A stretch of 56,047 bases of DNA, taken from the NCBI GenBank assembly GCA_037439945.1, contig JBBIVA010000007.1, forward strand, positions 1 through 56,047. The letters run 5' to 3'. This document shows, piece after piece, positions 9,062 through 17,518 of the stretch (position 1 is its first letter; every line of letters begins with the position of its first letter). The position numbers and the translations under genes were made by a program. The DNA is from CALEUX01 sp037439945 (GTDB lineage: Bacteria; Bacteroidota; Bacteroidia; Bacteroidales; Marinilabiliaceae). Below the pieces are notes generated by a model, which worked only from the letters and a program-made list of their open reading frames with translations, did not search any database and was not told the DNA's origin.

Positions 9062-9276
9062 CACTACTATCCGATAAAAAGTGGTTTTGTCCCTAACGAG
9101 ACAAAAGTTCAATTCTCAATTAAGTGTTTTACCTATCTTTAGTTCCTAACGGTACTGTGCCGTCAGGTACAGAATAACGGTAAAGATGAATCGACCCCAA
9201 TTTTCAGTGTCCTGTAGGGACACCCCAATTAGTTGGCATTATAGCATCTTATCGAAAAATTTATCGGACAGTAGTG
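9062..9276. mobile_element. MITE-like hairpin element, copy 1
   Basis: A 215-bp non-coding element with imperfect terminal inverted repeats (CACTACTRTCCGATAAA at both ends). Inside are several hairpins: TTTTGTC/GACAAAA near the left end, CTGTGCC/GGTACAG in the middle and GTGTCC/GGACAC on the right. A second copy lies inverted at 50730-50947 and matches at roughly nine bases in ten by eye. TATAATTA flanks it on the left directly and on the right after 2 nt, which suggests target duplication. No transposase is encoded, so it would depend on one elsewhere; the end sequences resemble insertion-sequence ends, but I cannot name the parent element. Confidence 0.75.
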
Positions 9277-9289
9277 GATATAATTATTT

Positions 9290-9523
9290 AACCCGGATTA
9301 GTCATTAGAAAGGCAATGAACTAATGACTTAGCCGGGATTAACCCTACCAAATAGTCGGTACAGGCTGCTTTAGAAAAACTTAATTTGTAAGCATTTATG
9401 ATTACAAATTTTTAGTTTTTCTTTAGCGATTTGTCAAAATAGAAGGCATGTAATCAATAACTTAAGACTATAAATTTCTAATGTACGGTCATTAGAAAAA
9501 ATGGCTAAAGACAAATTTGGGTT
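9290..9523. repeat. AACCC/GGGTT hairpin element, full copy
   Basis: Begins AACCC and ends AATTTGGGTT. It contains three long stems: 9292-9308 with 9321-9337 (17 nt per arm, two mismatches), 9373-9391 with 9402-9422 (imperfect), and 9475-9483 with 9490-9498 (perfect TTTCTAATG/CATTAGAAA). Its right 95 bp (9429-9523) recur inverted at 55954-56047. There the 9-bp stem is unchanged although the loop differs, so the hairpin appears to be conserved. TTTAGC (9422-9427) and TTTGTC (9430-9435) can pair with GCTAAA (9504-9509) and GACAAA (9510-9515); the two pairings cross, as in a pseudoknot. The element abuts the MITE-like copy. No coding capacity. Confidence 0.65.
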
Positions 9524-9768
9524 TAATCATGTGCTATTGTATTATTAACAATCAAACTATTAATGAACAATATTTTTACCAAATGTTGATAAAAAATTGT
9601 AAATGAATGTATTGATTATTTCATATCTTTTGTATATTAACCCTGGTTATCTATTTAAAACAATATGTTAACCAGGATGAAAAATTTTAAAAATTATATA
9701 ACACTGTTTTCCTGATAGTTCAACTTGCATAGTGCAGGGGATTGCAGGTTAACCTTTACCTTTTAGCC

Positions 9769-9773
9769 AGGAG
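9769..9773 (+). promoter_or_regulatory. Shine-Dalgarno site that fixes the kinase start
   Basis: AGGAG seven bases before the ATG at 9781. The frame is open upstream to a TTG at 9742, but only the ATG has a ribosome binding site, so 9781 is the better start. Confidence 0.7.
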
Positions 9774-9780
9774 CAAAAAC

Positions 9781-12700
9781 ATGATGGATAATTATAGAAA
9801 CCCTGACCCCTCTGAACAAGATTTGCTTGCTGAAAACAGACGCCTCAAACACCTGTTAAATAAATTAACGGACATAGGTTTATCACCCTTTTCAGAAAAC
9901 CCTGACCCATCACATCCTAATAAATATCTGCCCATCCATATTTCTCAAATTTTAAACTCACAAAAGTCATTTGAAGAAAGGATTGATGAAGTATTAAATT
10001 TTTTGGGTGACTTTTTGGGGGCTAGCAGGCTATTTATATTTGAAGAAATTAACGCCGGATTTAATCTTATAAACAGGTTTAACTGGTGTAACAAGGGAGC
10101 AATAATACTACCTGAAGAACAAAAAGAAATATCCTATTACGAATTTCCCTCGCTTAAAAACCTAATCGATACAAAAGGATATATATTGGCAAGCAACGCC
10201 CCAGATCAATTACCTGCCGATTTAATCCCGTTCTTTTCAAACCTGGGGGCAATATCACTTATGATATTTCCGGTTTTTTCTGATGAAAAGAAAATTGGTT
10301 TTATTGGATTAAGTGAAAACAGTTACAACCGCCAGTGGCTAGAAATAGAAAAGGCACTTCTGGCAACAGCGGCCAACCTTATTGGCAACTGCTACAAGCA
10401 AAAAAGTATTGTTGATCAGTTCAATCAAAGCCTGAATATTCAGAAGTTCTTTTATAATACGGTATCATTATTAAGCCACCCCGATACATTTGAGGGCAGC
10501 ATGGATTTTATTGTAAGGGAATTTGTTGATACCTGGAAAATATCATTGCTGGCTATATATTCGGTGAAAAATAAGGTAAAAAATGAATTTGAGTTTTTTT
10601 CGGGAGCAAATATTAATGGTAATGGATATCCATTCCCGCAAAAATTAACCGTTTCTGATCATTCCAACATTCCGGTTTTACCTTTAAGCAGCATAGATAA
10701 CCCTGAAAGAAGTCGCGATAATCTTGAAATTATTGACCTTACCGGATTTGGGTTCCCATCATTAAAGGGATATCTGATTGCTGTTCAAACCCAATCAAAT
10801 ATTAACGGTTTAATGGTTATGATTTGGAATAAACCGGTGATTGAAATAAAAGTCCCCGAATTTGTTATTGAAACATTTTCAGGAATTATTGCCAAGGCTT
10901 TTGACCATTATACAATTCATCGGCAAAACCACCTGCAAAACAGGCAAATACTGGAAATAAACAAGCAATTAATTGAAAAGGAACAGTTCCTTAACAGCAT
11001 CATATCATCGGCCCCAATTGGAGTATTATTGGTTAAAGAGAGGGTTATCCAATATTTAAATGAGCAGGTTATTATTTCCACCCTGTTTACCAGGGAAGAG
11101 CTTTTGGGTAAACACATTTCGGGGCTATATTATGATGGCTATGAGAATTTAAATGAAATAGCAAGGTTTTACAACGAAATTGATAAGGAAGGGATTAGTA
11201 CCATCGATTCAGTATTGAAAAAAAAGGACGGTTCCCGTCTTTATTACAATATAATTGGAACACCAGGTCCCCAGTATAAAGAAGAAGGTTATGTTTTACT
11301 CATTTGCCAGGATTTAACCCGAATAAAATTAACAGAGAAAAGTCTTCATGAAAGTGAGGAGCGCAATATGCGTATTATAGAGGCTACCATTGATGGTATT
11401 TTTATAATGAGTTCCCCCGGAAAACTGGATTATGTTAATAATTCAGGGTGCAATTTAACTGGTTATTCACGTGAAGAGCTAAAAATCCTGAGCCTGGAAC
11501 TGCTATTTCCTGAAAAGCAAAAATTTAAAGATTTCTTCAAAATTTTTAACCAGGTCAGAAAAGGGGCAGACTATAAAGGTGACAGCCAAATGCGGCATAA
11601 AAACGGGTCAACCCTGTTTGTTGAGATATACGGCACAACAATAACCCTGAATGGAAAAGCAAAATATTATTTTAACATTCATGATATTACCCACCGTAAA
11701 CAAAATGAAGGTGAGCTCAGGTTAAGTGAGAATAAATTCCGCACTCTTTCTGAAAATCTCCCCGATTGTGTTTTGCGGATTAACCGGAACAGACTGGTTA
11801 CATTTAGTAATTCGCTCTTTTTAAGTATTTTTCTTCAAAATAAAAATTATTCTTCCGGGCACAGGGTTTTTTATCTGGAAGATTTGCCTCGTGAACTTTC
11901 AGACCGGTTTAAACTTGCCATGTCTGAAGTATTTAATCAAAAAAAAATAACCAATCTTGAATTGGATATAATTTTTGACGATGAGTTATTAACTTTTGAA
12001 TGGTCATTATCACCTGAATTTGACTTGTACGGAAATTGTATTTCGGCCCTTGGAATTGGCCGGGATATTACCCACAGGAAAAAAGTTGAACAGGAACTGC
12101 TTTTAGCCAAAGACCGGGCTGAAGCTGCCGACAGGTTAAAATCAGCCTTCCTCGCAAATATGAGCCATGAAATACGGACCCCTTTAAACGCCATTGTAGG
12201 GTTTTCAAACCTTTTAAGCCAAACCGACCCTGAAACGGGTGACCGTGATGAATATATATCCCTTATAAACAAAAGCGCCGATACGCTTATGGGGCTTATA
12301 AACGATATAATTGATATAGCAAAAATTGAAAGTGGCCATCTTGTTGTTTCCAAAAAACCGGTTGATGCTAACCAGATTGTTCTTTCGGTATATAATAACT
12401 ACCAGAAAAGAGTTGACCTGCAATCAAAGGGAAATGTTAAAGTATACCTTAATAAACCTTGCAATAATGACCAAATATTTGTTACTGCTGACCCTGTGCG
12501 GCTATTACAGGTGTTTAATAATTTATTGGATAATGCCCTAAAATTTGTTCACGAAGGATTTATAGAATTCGGTTATAATTATGAAAACGCCCGTGTTCGG
12601 TTTTTTGTAAAGGATACTGGTATTGGCATTGCCCCTGAAAACCACGAAATAATATTTGATGCGTTCCGGCAGGAAGAAGAAACACCTTCAAAAAAATATG

Positions 12701-13317
12701 GTGGTAACGGGCTGGGTTTAGCAATTTGCAAAAAACTGGTTGAAGCAATGGGGGGAGAAATTCAACTTATTTCAGAAAAAGGAAAAGGTTCAGAGTTTTT
12801 CTTCTCCCTTGAGGGAAGTGCCCTTAATAATGAGTCGCCTGCTGATGAAAGTGAACAACTTTCAATTCAACCCACACCAGAAATTGCTTATCAAAGTGTT
12901 GCATCCCTTGGTCATACCCCCGACTGGAGCAATAAAATGCTTTTACTGGTTGATGAAAACAGCAGTGTTCACCTTCAGCTAAAAAAGCAGCTCGAAAAAA
13001 CCAGGATTACAGTACTTTCAGCCAGATCAGGATCATCAGCAAGACATCTACTGCTAAAGCGAAAAGATATTGACCTGGTTTTAATGGACCATAATTTAAC
13101 AGATATTGGTGCCCCGGAGCTTTCCAGACTGTTAAAATCAGCAGGCATACAAATTCCCATGATAATTCAAACATGCAGCGAAAAGCAAAGCGAACACCAG
13201 GCTTTATTAAAATCAGGGTTTGATGCTTTTGTAATAAAGCCGGCCCAGGGCGATGATTTAATTCATAAAATCAATTACCTTTTTTCGACTGTTGAAGAGA
13301 GGCAGTTAAATTCATGA
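9781..13317 (+). CDS. Soluble GAF/PAS hybrid histidine kinase with receiver
   Basis: Cytoplasmic hybrid kinase of about 1178 residues with no TM segment. Order: a short coiled coil (QDLLAENRRLKHLLNKL), a GAF domain (about 65-205), a second GAF-like region (about 220-385), three PAS domains (about 405-525, 530-650 and 655-780, the middle one with ATIDGIFIMSSPGKLDYVNN), HisKA with His796 in MSHEIRTPLNAIVGF, an ATPase domain (FNNLLDNALKF, KDTGIGIAP, GGNGLGLAICKKL), and a C-terminal receiver with the acidic pair in LLLVDEN, phosphoacceptor Asp1103 (GAC at 13087-13089) and Lys in VIKPA. It senses something internal, perhaps several signals. The gene stands alone between a repeat-rich spacer and the convergent dxs gene. 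Output partner unknown. Confidence 0.92.
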   Translation: MMDNYRNPDPSEQDLLAENRRLKHLLNKLTDIGLSPFSENPDPSHPNKYLPIHISQILNSQKSFEERIDEVLNFLGDFLGASRLFIFEEINAGFNLINRFNWCNKGAIILPEEQKEISYYEFPSLKNLIDTKGYILASNAPDQLPADLIPFFSNLGAISLMIFPVFSDEKKIGFIGLSENSYNRQWLEIEKALLATAANLIGNCYKQKSIVDQFNQSLNIQKFFYNTVSLLSHPDTFEGSMDFIVREFVDTWKISLLAIYSVKNKVKNEFEFFSGANINGNGYPFPQKLTVSDHSNIPVLPLSSIDNPERSRDNLEIIDLTGFGFPSLKGYLIAVQTQSNINGLMVMIWNKPVIEIKVPEFVIETFSGIIAKAFDHYTIHRQNHLQNRQILEINKQLIEKEQFLNSIISSAPIGVLLVKERVIQYLNEQVIISTLFTREELLGKHISGLYYDGYENLNEIARFYNEIDKEGISTIDSVLKKKDGSRLYYNIIGTPGPQYKEEGYVLLICQDLTRIKLTEKSLHESEERNMRIIEATIDGIFIMSSPGKLDYVNNSGCNLTGYSREELKILSLELLFPEKQKFKDFFKIFNQVRKGADYKGDSQMRHKNGSTLFVEIYGTTITLNGKAKYYFNIHDITHRKQNEGELRLSENKFRTLSENLPDCVLRINRNRLVTFSNSLFLSIFLQNKNYSSGHRVFYLEDLPRELSDRFKLAMSEVFNQKKITNLELDIIFDDELLTFEWSLSPEFDLYGNCISALGIGRDITHRKKVEQELLLAKDRAEAADRLKSAFLANMSHEIRTPLNAIVGFSNLLSQTDPETGDRDEYISLINKSADTLMGLINDIIDIAKIESGHLVVSKKPVDANQIVLSVYNNYQKRVDLQSKGNVKVYLNKPCNNDQIFVTADPVRLLQVFNNLLDNALKFVHEGFIEFGYNYENARVRFFVKDTGIGIAPENHEIIFDAFRQEEETPSKKYGGNGLGLAICKKLVEAMGGEIQLISEKGKGSEFFFSLEGSALNNESPADESEQLSIQPTPEIAYQSVASLGHTPDWSNKMLLLVDENSSVHLQLKKQLEKTRITVLSARSGSSARHLLLKRKDIDLVLMDHNLTDIGAPELSRLLKSAGIQIPMIIQTCSEKQSEHQALLKSGFDAFVIKPAQGDDLIHKINYLFSTVEERQLNS

Positions 13318-13664
13318 TGGGGTTATTACCCGAATAATTTATTAAGTTATTTTTTCCAAACCTAAATTTCATTAAAAAGGCCGGATAGCCTGTCCCTGCA
13401 CATGGGGGTAACCTGTTTCGTGAACAGGCAGGACCACATGGCTCATTCTGGCCCCGCCCATATTTGACAGACTTCGTTCGCCTTTGATTATAATATACGT
13501 TTGCGTTTTTTTGCAAACAAGTAGGTTTCATCAAAATAAAATTTAATTTTTTAGGAATGAGTTCCTGCACCTACTTTTCGGTGGAACTGCTATGTATGCA
13601 ATTTTATTTATAGGGTGTTTCCCTTAAAGTCGGGGCAGGTTTTGTTTGACAAAACAAAGGTGTT
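13318..13664. other. Spacer between convergent genes, structured
   Basis: About 350 bp between the kinase and dxs stop codons. The minus strand is open for 99 codons across most of it, but the product has no recognisable fold and the frame crosses a strong hairpin, so I do not call a gene. It contains the complex hairpin at 13379-13453 and smaller stems such as GTTTGC/GCAAAC near 13500-13520. An untested small RNA on the minus strand is possible. Confidence 0.45.
13374..13453 (-). terminator. Large branched terminator-like hairpin downstream of dxs
   Basis: A nested stem: GGCC (13379-13382) with GGCC (13450-13453), then AGCC with GGCT, GTCCCTG with CAGGAC, and a tip stem CCTGTT/AACAGG with a TCGTG loop. 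On the minus strand the last GGCC is followed by TTTTT (13374-13378). It lies about 210 nt past the dxs stop, far for a simple terminator, so it may instead end a separate small RNA. Confidence 0.55.
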
Positions 13665-15581
13665 TTATAACATGTGACTGTTAATGATATCCCTGGCATT
13701 TTGTCTCATGCTTTCAATATCGAGACCACATTCCCTGTTTAATTCGGTTTGGGTGCCATGTTCAATAAACCTGTCGGGAATCCCCATTCGCTTTACTATG
13801 CTGCTATAACCGTTGTCGTTCATAAATTCTACAACCGCACTTCCAAATCCACCATGCAGCGCTCCTTCTTCTATTGTTATTACCCGTTTAAATTTAGAAA
13901 ACACCTGGTTTAGTAACTCCTCATCGAGGGGTTTAACAAACCGCATATCATAATGAGCAACCGAAAATCCTTCATCAGCAAGATTTTCACAAACCCTTGC
14001 AACTTTAACCCCAATGGGCCCCAATGATAAAAAGGCAAGCTGGCCCCCATCCCTAAGCAATCTTCCTGTGCCAATCCCAATCTCTTTAAAAGGTGTTCTC
14101 CATTCAACCATTGAACCAATGCCGCGCGGATACCTGATCACAAAAGGTCCCTTATCAGGAAGCTGGGCTGTGTACATTAAATTTCGCATTTCCGATTCAT
14201 CCATTGGCGATGAAATGATCATATTTGGAACTGTTCTCATAAAGGCCAGGTCGTAAACCCCGTGATGGGTAGCACCATCGGGCCCCACCAGGCCTCCCCT
14301 GTCGATGCAGAATACCACATTTAATTTTTGAAGCGCCACATCATGGATTACCTGATCATATGCCCTCTGCATAAACGATGAGTATATATTGCAAAATGGT
14401 AACATCCCTGTGATGGCTAATCCGGCTGAAAAGGTCACGGCATGCTGTTCGGCAATTCCAACATCAAAAGCTCTTTTTGGCATTGCCCCCATCATAATAT
14501 TCAGGCTGCTCCCTGTTGGCATTGCCGGGGTAATACCTACAATCTTTTCGTTTTTTTGTGCAAGTTCAACAATTGTATGTCCGAATACATCCTGAAAACG
14601 TGGTGGTTTATTTTTTTCAGATGGTTGTTCAATAGGCTCTCCCGTTATTTTGTTGAACATTTCTCCCGGTGCATGCCATGCTGTTTGATTCTCCTCGGCC
14701 AGCTTAAACCCCTTCCCTTTTTTTGTTATAACATGCAGAACCTTGGGGCCGGAAATATCGCGCAAATCTGTTAATATTTCTTTTAATCTTAAAATATCAT
14801 GCCCGTCAACCGGGCCAAAATACCTGATATTCAATCCCTCAAAAATATTTGTTTGCCGTGTTAACAATGTTTTTATACTATTGTTAACCTTTACAACCAT
14901 CTCGCGTGAGCGTGGTCCGGCTAGTTTTAACTTTCCCAGGGTTTTAAATAATTCCTTTCGGACTTTGTTATAAGTATGGCTTGTGGCAATATCAACCAAA
15001 TAATCGCTTAATCCCCCAACATTTGGATCAATTGCCATGTTGTTATCATTGAGGATGATCAATACATTGTTTTGCATTGCCGCCAAATTGTTTAACCCTT
15101 CAAAAGCCAGCCCCGCCGTCATTGATCCATCTCCAATAATTGCAACTACCTGCCTGTCGGTTTCTCCAATTTGCTGATAGGCTGTCGATATTCCCAACGC
15201 TGCAGATATTGAAGTGGATGAGTGCCCCACAGTAAATGCATCATATTCACTTTCAAAAATGCTTGGAAAGCCACTAATCCCCTTGTATTTTCTGTTTGTG
15301 TGGAACAAATCCCTGCGGCCTGTTAAAATTTTATGCCCATACGCCTGATGGCCAACATCCCAAATTAGCTTATCTTTGGGTGTATTGAAAACGTAATGAA
15401 GGGCAACTGTTAATTCAACAACACCCAGGCTGGCCCCAAAATGAGCCGGATTACAGGAAACAGCATCAATAATAAATTCGCGCAGTTCATTACAAAGTTG
15501 CGACAGCTGGTCATCAGCAAGTTTTCTGAGATCCAGCGGGGAGTTTATCTGATTTAATAATGAGGTTTTATCCTCTTCCAT
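13665..15581 (-). CDS. dxs: 1-deoxy-D-xylulose-5-phosphate synthase
   Basis: Joins pyruvate and glyceraldehyde 3-phosphate to make DXP, the first step of the MEP isoprenoid pathway; also feeds thiamine and pyridoxal synthesis. The 638 residues have the family length and order: an N-terminal ThDP-binding region with VGHQAYGHKILTGRRD, the GDGSMTAG...NDNNMAID diphosphate/Mg site, a central Pyr domain with GIAEQHAVTFSAGLA and DRGGLVGPDGATHHG, and the C-terminal transketolase domain. Complete, ATG start. A candidate -7 box lies 30 bp upstream. Its isoprenoid product could feed the undecaprenyl carrier recycled by UppP in this window, though the genes are not linked. Confidence 0.97.
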   Translation of the reverse strand: MEEDKTSLLNQINSPLDLRKLADDQLSQLCNELREFIIDAVSCNPAHFGASLGVVELTVALHYVFNTPKDKLIWDVGHQAYGHKILTGRRDLFHTNRKYKGISGFPSIFESEYDAFTVGHSSTSISAALGISTAYQQIGETDRQVVAIIGDGSMTAGLAFEGLNNLAAMQNNVLIILNDNNMAIDPNVGGLSDYLVDIATSHTYNKVRKELFKTLGKLKLAGPRSREMVVKVNNSIKTLLTRQTNIFEGLNIRYFGPVDGHDILRLKEILTDLRDISGPKVLHVITKKGKGFKLAEENQTAWHAPGEMFNKITGEPIEQPSEKNKPPRFQDVFGHTIVELAQKNEKIVGITPAMPTGSSLNIMMGAMPKRAFDVGIAEQHAVTFSAGLAITGMLPFCNIYSSFMQRAYDQVIHDVALQKLNVVFCIDRGGLVGPDGATHHGVYDLAFMRTVPNMIISSPMDESEMRNLMYTAQLPDKGPFVIRYPRGIGSMVEWRTPFKEIGIGTGRLLRDGGQLAFLSLGPIGVKVARVCENLADEGFSVAHYDMRFVKPLDEELLNQVFSKFKRVITIEEGALHGGFGSAVVEFMNDNGYSSIVKRMGIPDRFIEHGTQTELNRECGLDIESMRQNARDIINSHML

Positions 15582-15610
15582 TATGTTATTTTGGTTTTTT
15601 CAATTAACTA

Positions 15611-15618
15611 CAAATATA
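15611..15618 (-). promoter_or_regulatory. Candidate dxs promoter, -7 box TATATTTG
   Basis: On the minus strand TATATTTG fits the Bacteroidota -7 consensus TAnnTTTG and lies 30 bp before the dxs ATG. No clear -33 TTG at the usual distance. Confidence 0.4.
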
Positions 15619-15700
15619 ACGATAATGTTTACAATTAGAAGGAGTGTTTTGATGTTATTATTGCAACAAAAAACCTTATTAACATTGGTTTGTTAAATTC

Positions 15701-16771
15701 ATGCCCCTTATATATGGGGATAATTTTAGGATGGAATTTATGTGGTTTTCGATAAAAAGAAAAATTACTTACTGGTTATTCTGTTTCAAATTTTTATCGT
15801 TAAAAAGAACTTGGAACATTATTCTTTTGACTGTTAGCTTCTATTTGTCGAGGCTGAAAAAAAAACCTGTTGTTTTGGGTTTGCCCTGGGCAATATCGGC
15901 CGAACCGTGCGGCCATTGTAACCTGCATTGCCCCGAATGCCCGGTTGGGGCGGGTGTTACTAACCGCAAAGGAGGAGTTATGGCCCCTGCTTTATTTTCA
16001 AAAATATTAAATGATGCTGGTGATGAATTAATGTGGACCAATTTGTATTTTCAGGGAGAACCCATGCTAAGTCCTCACCTTCCACAAATGGTGTATTTGG
16101 CCCTGCAGCGTAATATTTACACCTGTTTAAGTACAAACAGCCAAACCCTTGAAGAAGAAAATATTCAAAAACTTATTGATTCCGGATTAAGCGAGATAAT
16201 AATCTCAATGGATGGATTCAGCATTGAAACCTACTCAAAATACCGAATCGGGGGCAGCCTGATCAAAGTAAAGGAGAGTGTTGAACGGTTAATTGAAAAA
16301 AGAAACCAATCTGGAAAAATCACTCCGTTTGTTACTGTTCAGATGGTGGTTTTTTTACATAACCAAAACGAAACAGGTGTAGTTAAAAAATGGTGTAAAT
16401 CAGCAGGAGTTGACCGGCTCAATCTAAAACAGGCACAAATAAACAGGTTCGGCAACAATATTATTGAACCATCATCAATTAAAAAACATTCAAGGTATAT
16501 AAAAAAGCATGACGGATCTTATGAAATGAAACAAAAAATGTATAACCATTGCCCAAAGCAGTGGGGTTCGCTGGTGATCGCGTGGAATGGTAAGGTTGTT
16601 CCCTGTTGTTATGATAAAGAGCTAGAATATTCGCCTGGCGATATTAATAACAATTACCTGAAAAACATTTGGAAAGGGAACCTTATGACAAGTTTCAGGG
16701 CTAAAATTCTGACCGGGAAAAAAGATATTTCAATTTGCAATAATTGCCCTGAGGGAAGAACTTTTTTTTAA
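15701..16771 (+). CDS. Radical SAM/SPASM domain protein
   Basis: A 356-residue radical SAM enzyme. An amphipathic or hydrophobic N-terminal stretch (about 20-50) precedes the CX3CX2C cluster motif (Cys73, Cys77 and Cys80 in CNLHCPEC), followed by a TIM-barrel body. The C-terminal third has SPASM-type cysteines (HCPKQWGSLVIAWNGK, then VVPCCYD, then CNNCPEG) for auxiliary Fe-S clusters. SPASM enzymes modify peptides, proteins or small molecules; no precursor peptide gene is seen next to it, and the substrate is unknown. The start could be the ATG at 15701 or the one at 15731; neither has a clear ribosome binding site. It is divergent from dxs and about 280 bp before the deaminase gene. Confidence 0.85.
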   Translation: MPLIYGDNFRMEFMWFSIKRKITYWLFCFKFLSLKRTWNIILLTVSFYLSRLKKKPVVLGLPWAISAEPCGHCNLHCPECPVGAGVTNRKGGVMAPALFSKILNDAGDELMWTNLYFQGEPMLSPHLPQMVYLALQRNIYTCLSTNSQTLEEENIQKLIDSGLSEIIISMDGFSIETYSKYRIGGSLIKVKESVERLIEKRNQSGKITPFVTVQMVVFLHNQNETGVVKKWCKSAGVDRLNLKQAQINRFGNNIIEPSSIKKHSRYIKKHDGSYEMKQKMYNHCPKQWGSLVIAWNGKVVPCCYDKELEYSPGDINNNYLKNIWKGNLMTSFRAKILTGKKDISICNNCPEGRTFF

Positions 16772-16954
16772 AATAAACGCCGCTTACCTGCAATATTTTA
16801 GCATATTAATAATCTGATATGCAAATTTCATCAATTAATTTAATTTTTAATGTAATATTGTGACATCCTAAAAATTTATTAGTGATAATCAGGAATAATA
16901 TCCGGGGTTTGGTTATTTTACAAAAATTAATTAACCACAATAAACAATCTTTGT

Positions 16955-16962
16955 TACTTTTG
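16955..16962 (+). promoter_or_regulatory. Candidate promoter, -7 box TACTTTTG
   Basis: TACTTTTG fits TAnnTTTG and lies about 90 bp before the deaminase ATG. The region 16772-17053 has no other recognisable content. A -33 TTG is not clear. Confidence 0.35.
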
Positions 16963-17053
16963 CATAACCATTGTATTGATAAGATGGTTATCATAAAAAA
17001 TCAATCCGCCAACATCATCCGGATTATTTCAGATGTCACTGTTTTAAGTAAAA

Positions 17054-17497
17054 ATGGCAGTAGAAAAGTTAAAAAACGATTTGCATAAGCAAGCATTGTT
17101 AGACCAAAGATACCTGGCAATGGCCGGAATATGGGCTCAGAACAGTTATTGTAAAAGGAGGCAGGTTGGAGCTTTGCTGGTTAAAAACAAAATGATTATA
17201 AGTGATGGCTATAACGGAACACCATCAGGATTTGAAAATGAATGCGAGGATGAGAACAATGAAACCAAAGGATACGTTTTGCATGCCGAAGCAAATGCCA
17301 TAACCAAAGTGGCGCGCAGTAACAACAGTTCTGACGGTGCAACATTGTATGTAACATCATCGCCTTGTATTGAGTGCGCAAAACTTATTATCCAATCAGG
17401 AATAAAAAGGGTTGTATTTCTTGAAAACTACAGGCTTGAGGATGGTATAAACTTATTGAAAAGAGCAAACATTGAAGTGGTTCAGATAAAAAAATAA
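17054..17497 (+). CDS. Deoxycytidylate (dCMP) deaminase
   Basis: Zinc deaminase that converts dCMP to dUMP for thymidylate synthesis. The 147 residues contain the catalytic HAEAN motif (His77, Glu79) and the zinc ligands Cys105 and Cys108 in PCIEC. The segment NGTPSGFENE is typical of dCMP deaminases and separates this protein from cytidine deaminases. The S41 protease gene starts 22 bp after its stop, a pairing common in Bacteroidota, so the two are likely one operon. Complete. Confidence 0.92.
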   Translation: MAVEKLKNDLHKQALLDQRYLAMAGIWAQNSYCKRRQVGALLVKNKMIISDGYNGTPSGFENECEDENNETKGYVLHAEANAITKVARSNNSSDGATLYVTSSPCIECAKLIIQSGIKRVVFLENYRLEDGINLLKRANIEVVQIKK

Positions 17498-17518
17498 TTT
17501 ATTCGATATTCATTAAAA

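Noticed and set aside
9742..9780. Upstream TTG start for the soluble hybrid kinase
   Set aside because: No ribosome binding site there, while the ATG at 9781 has AGGAG at 7-nt spacing.
13271..13570. 99-codon minus-strand frame across the kinase-dxs spacer
   Set aside because: No family resemblance, overlaps the kinase 3' end and runs through a strong hairpin and its T run; more likely structured non-coding DNA.
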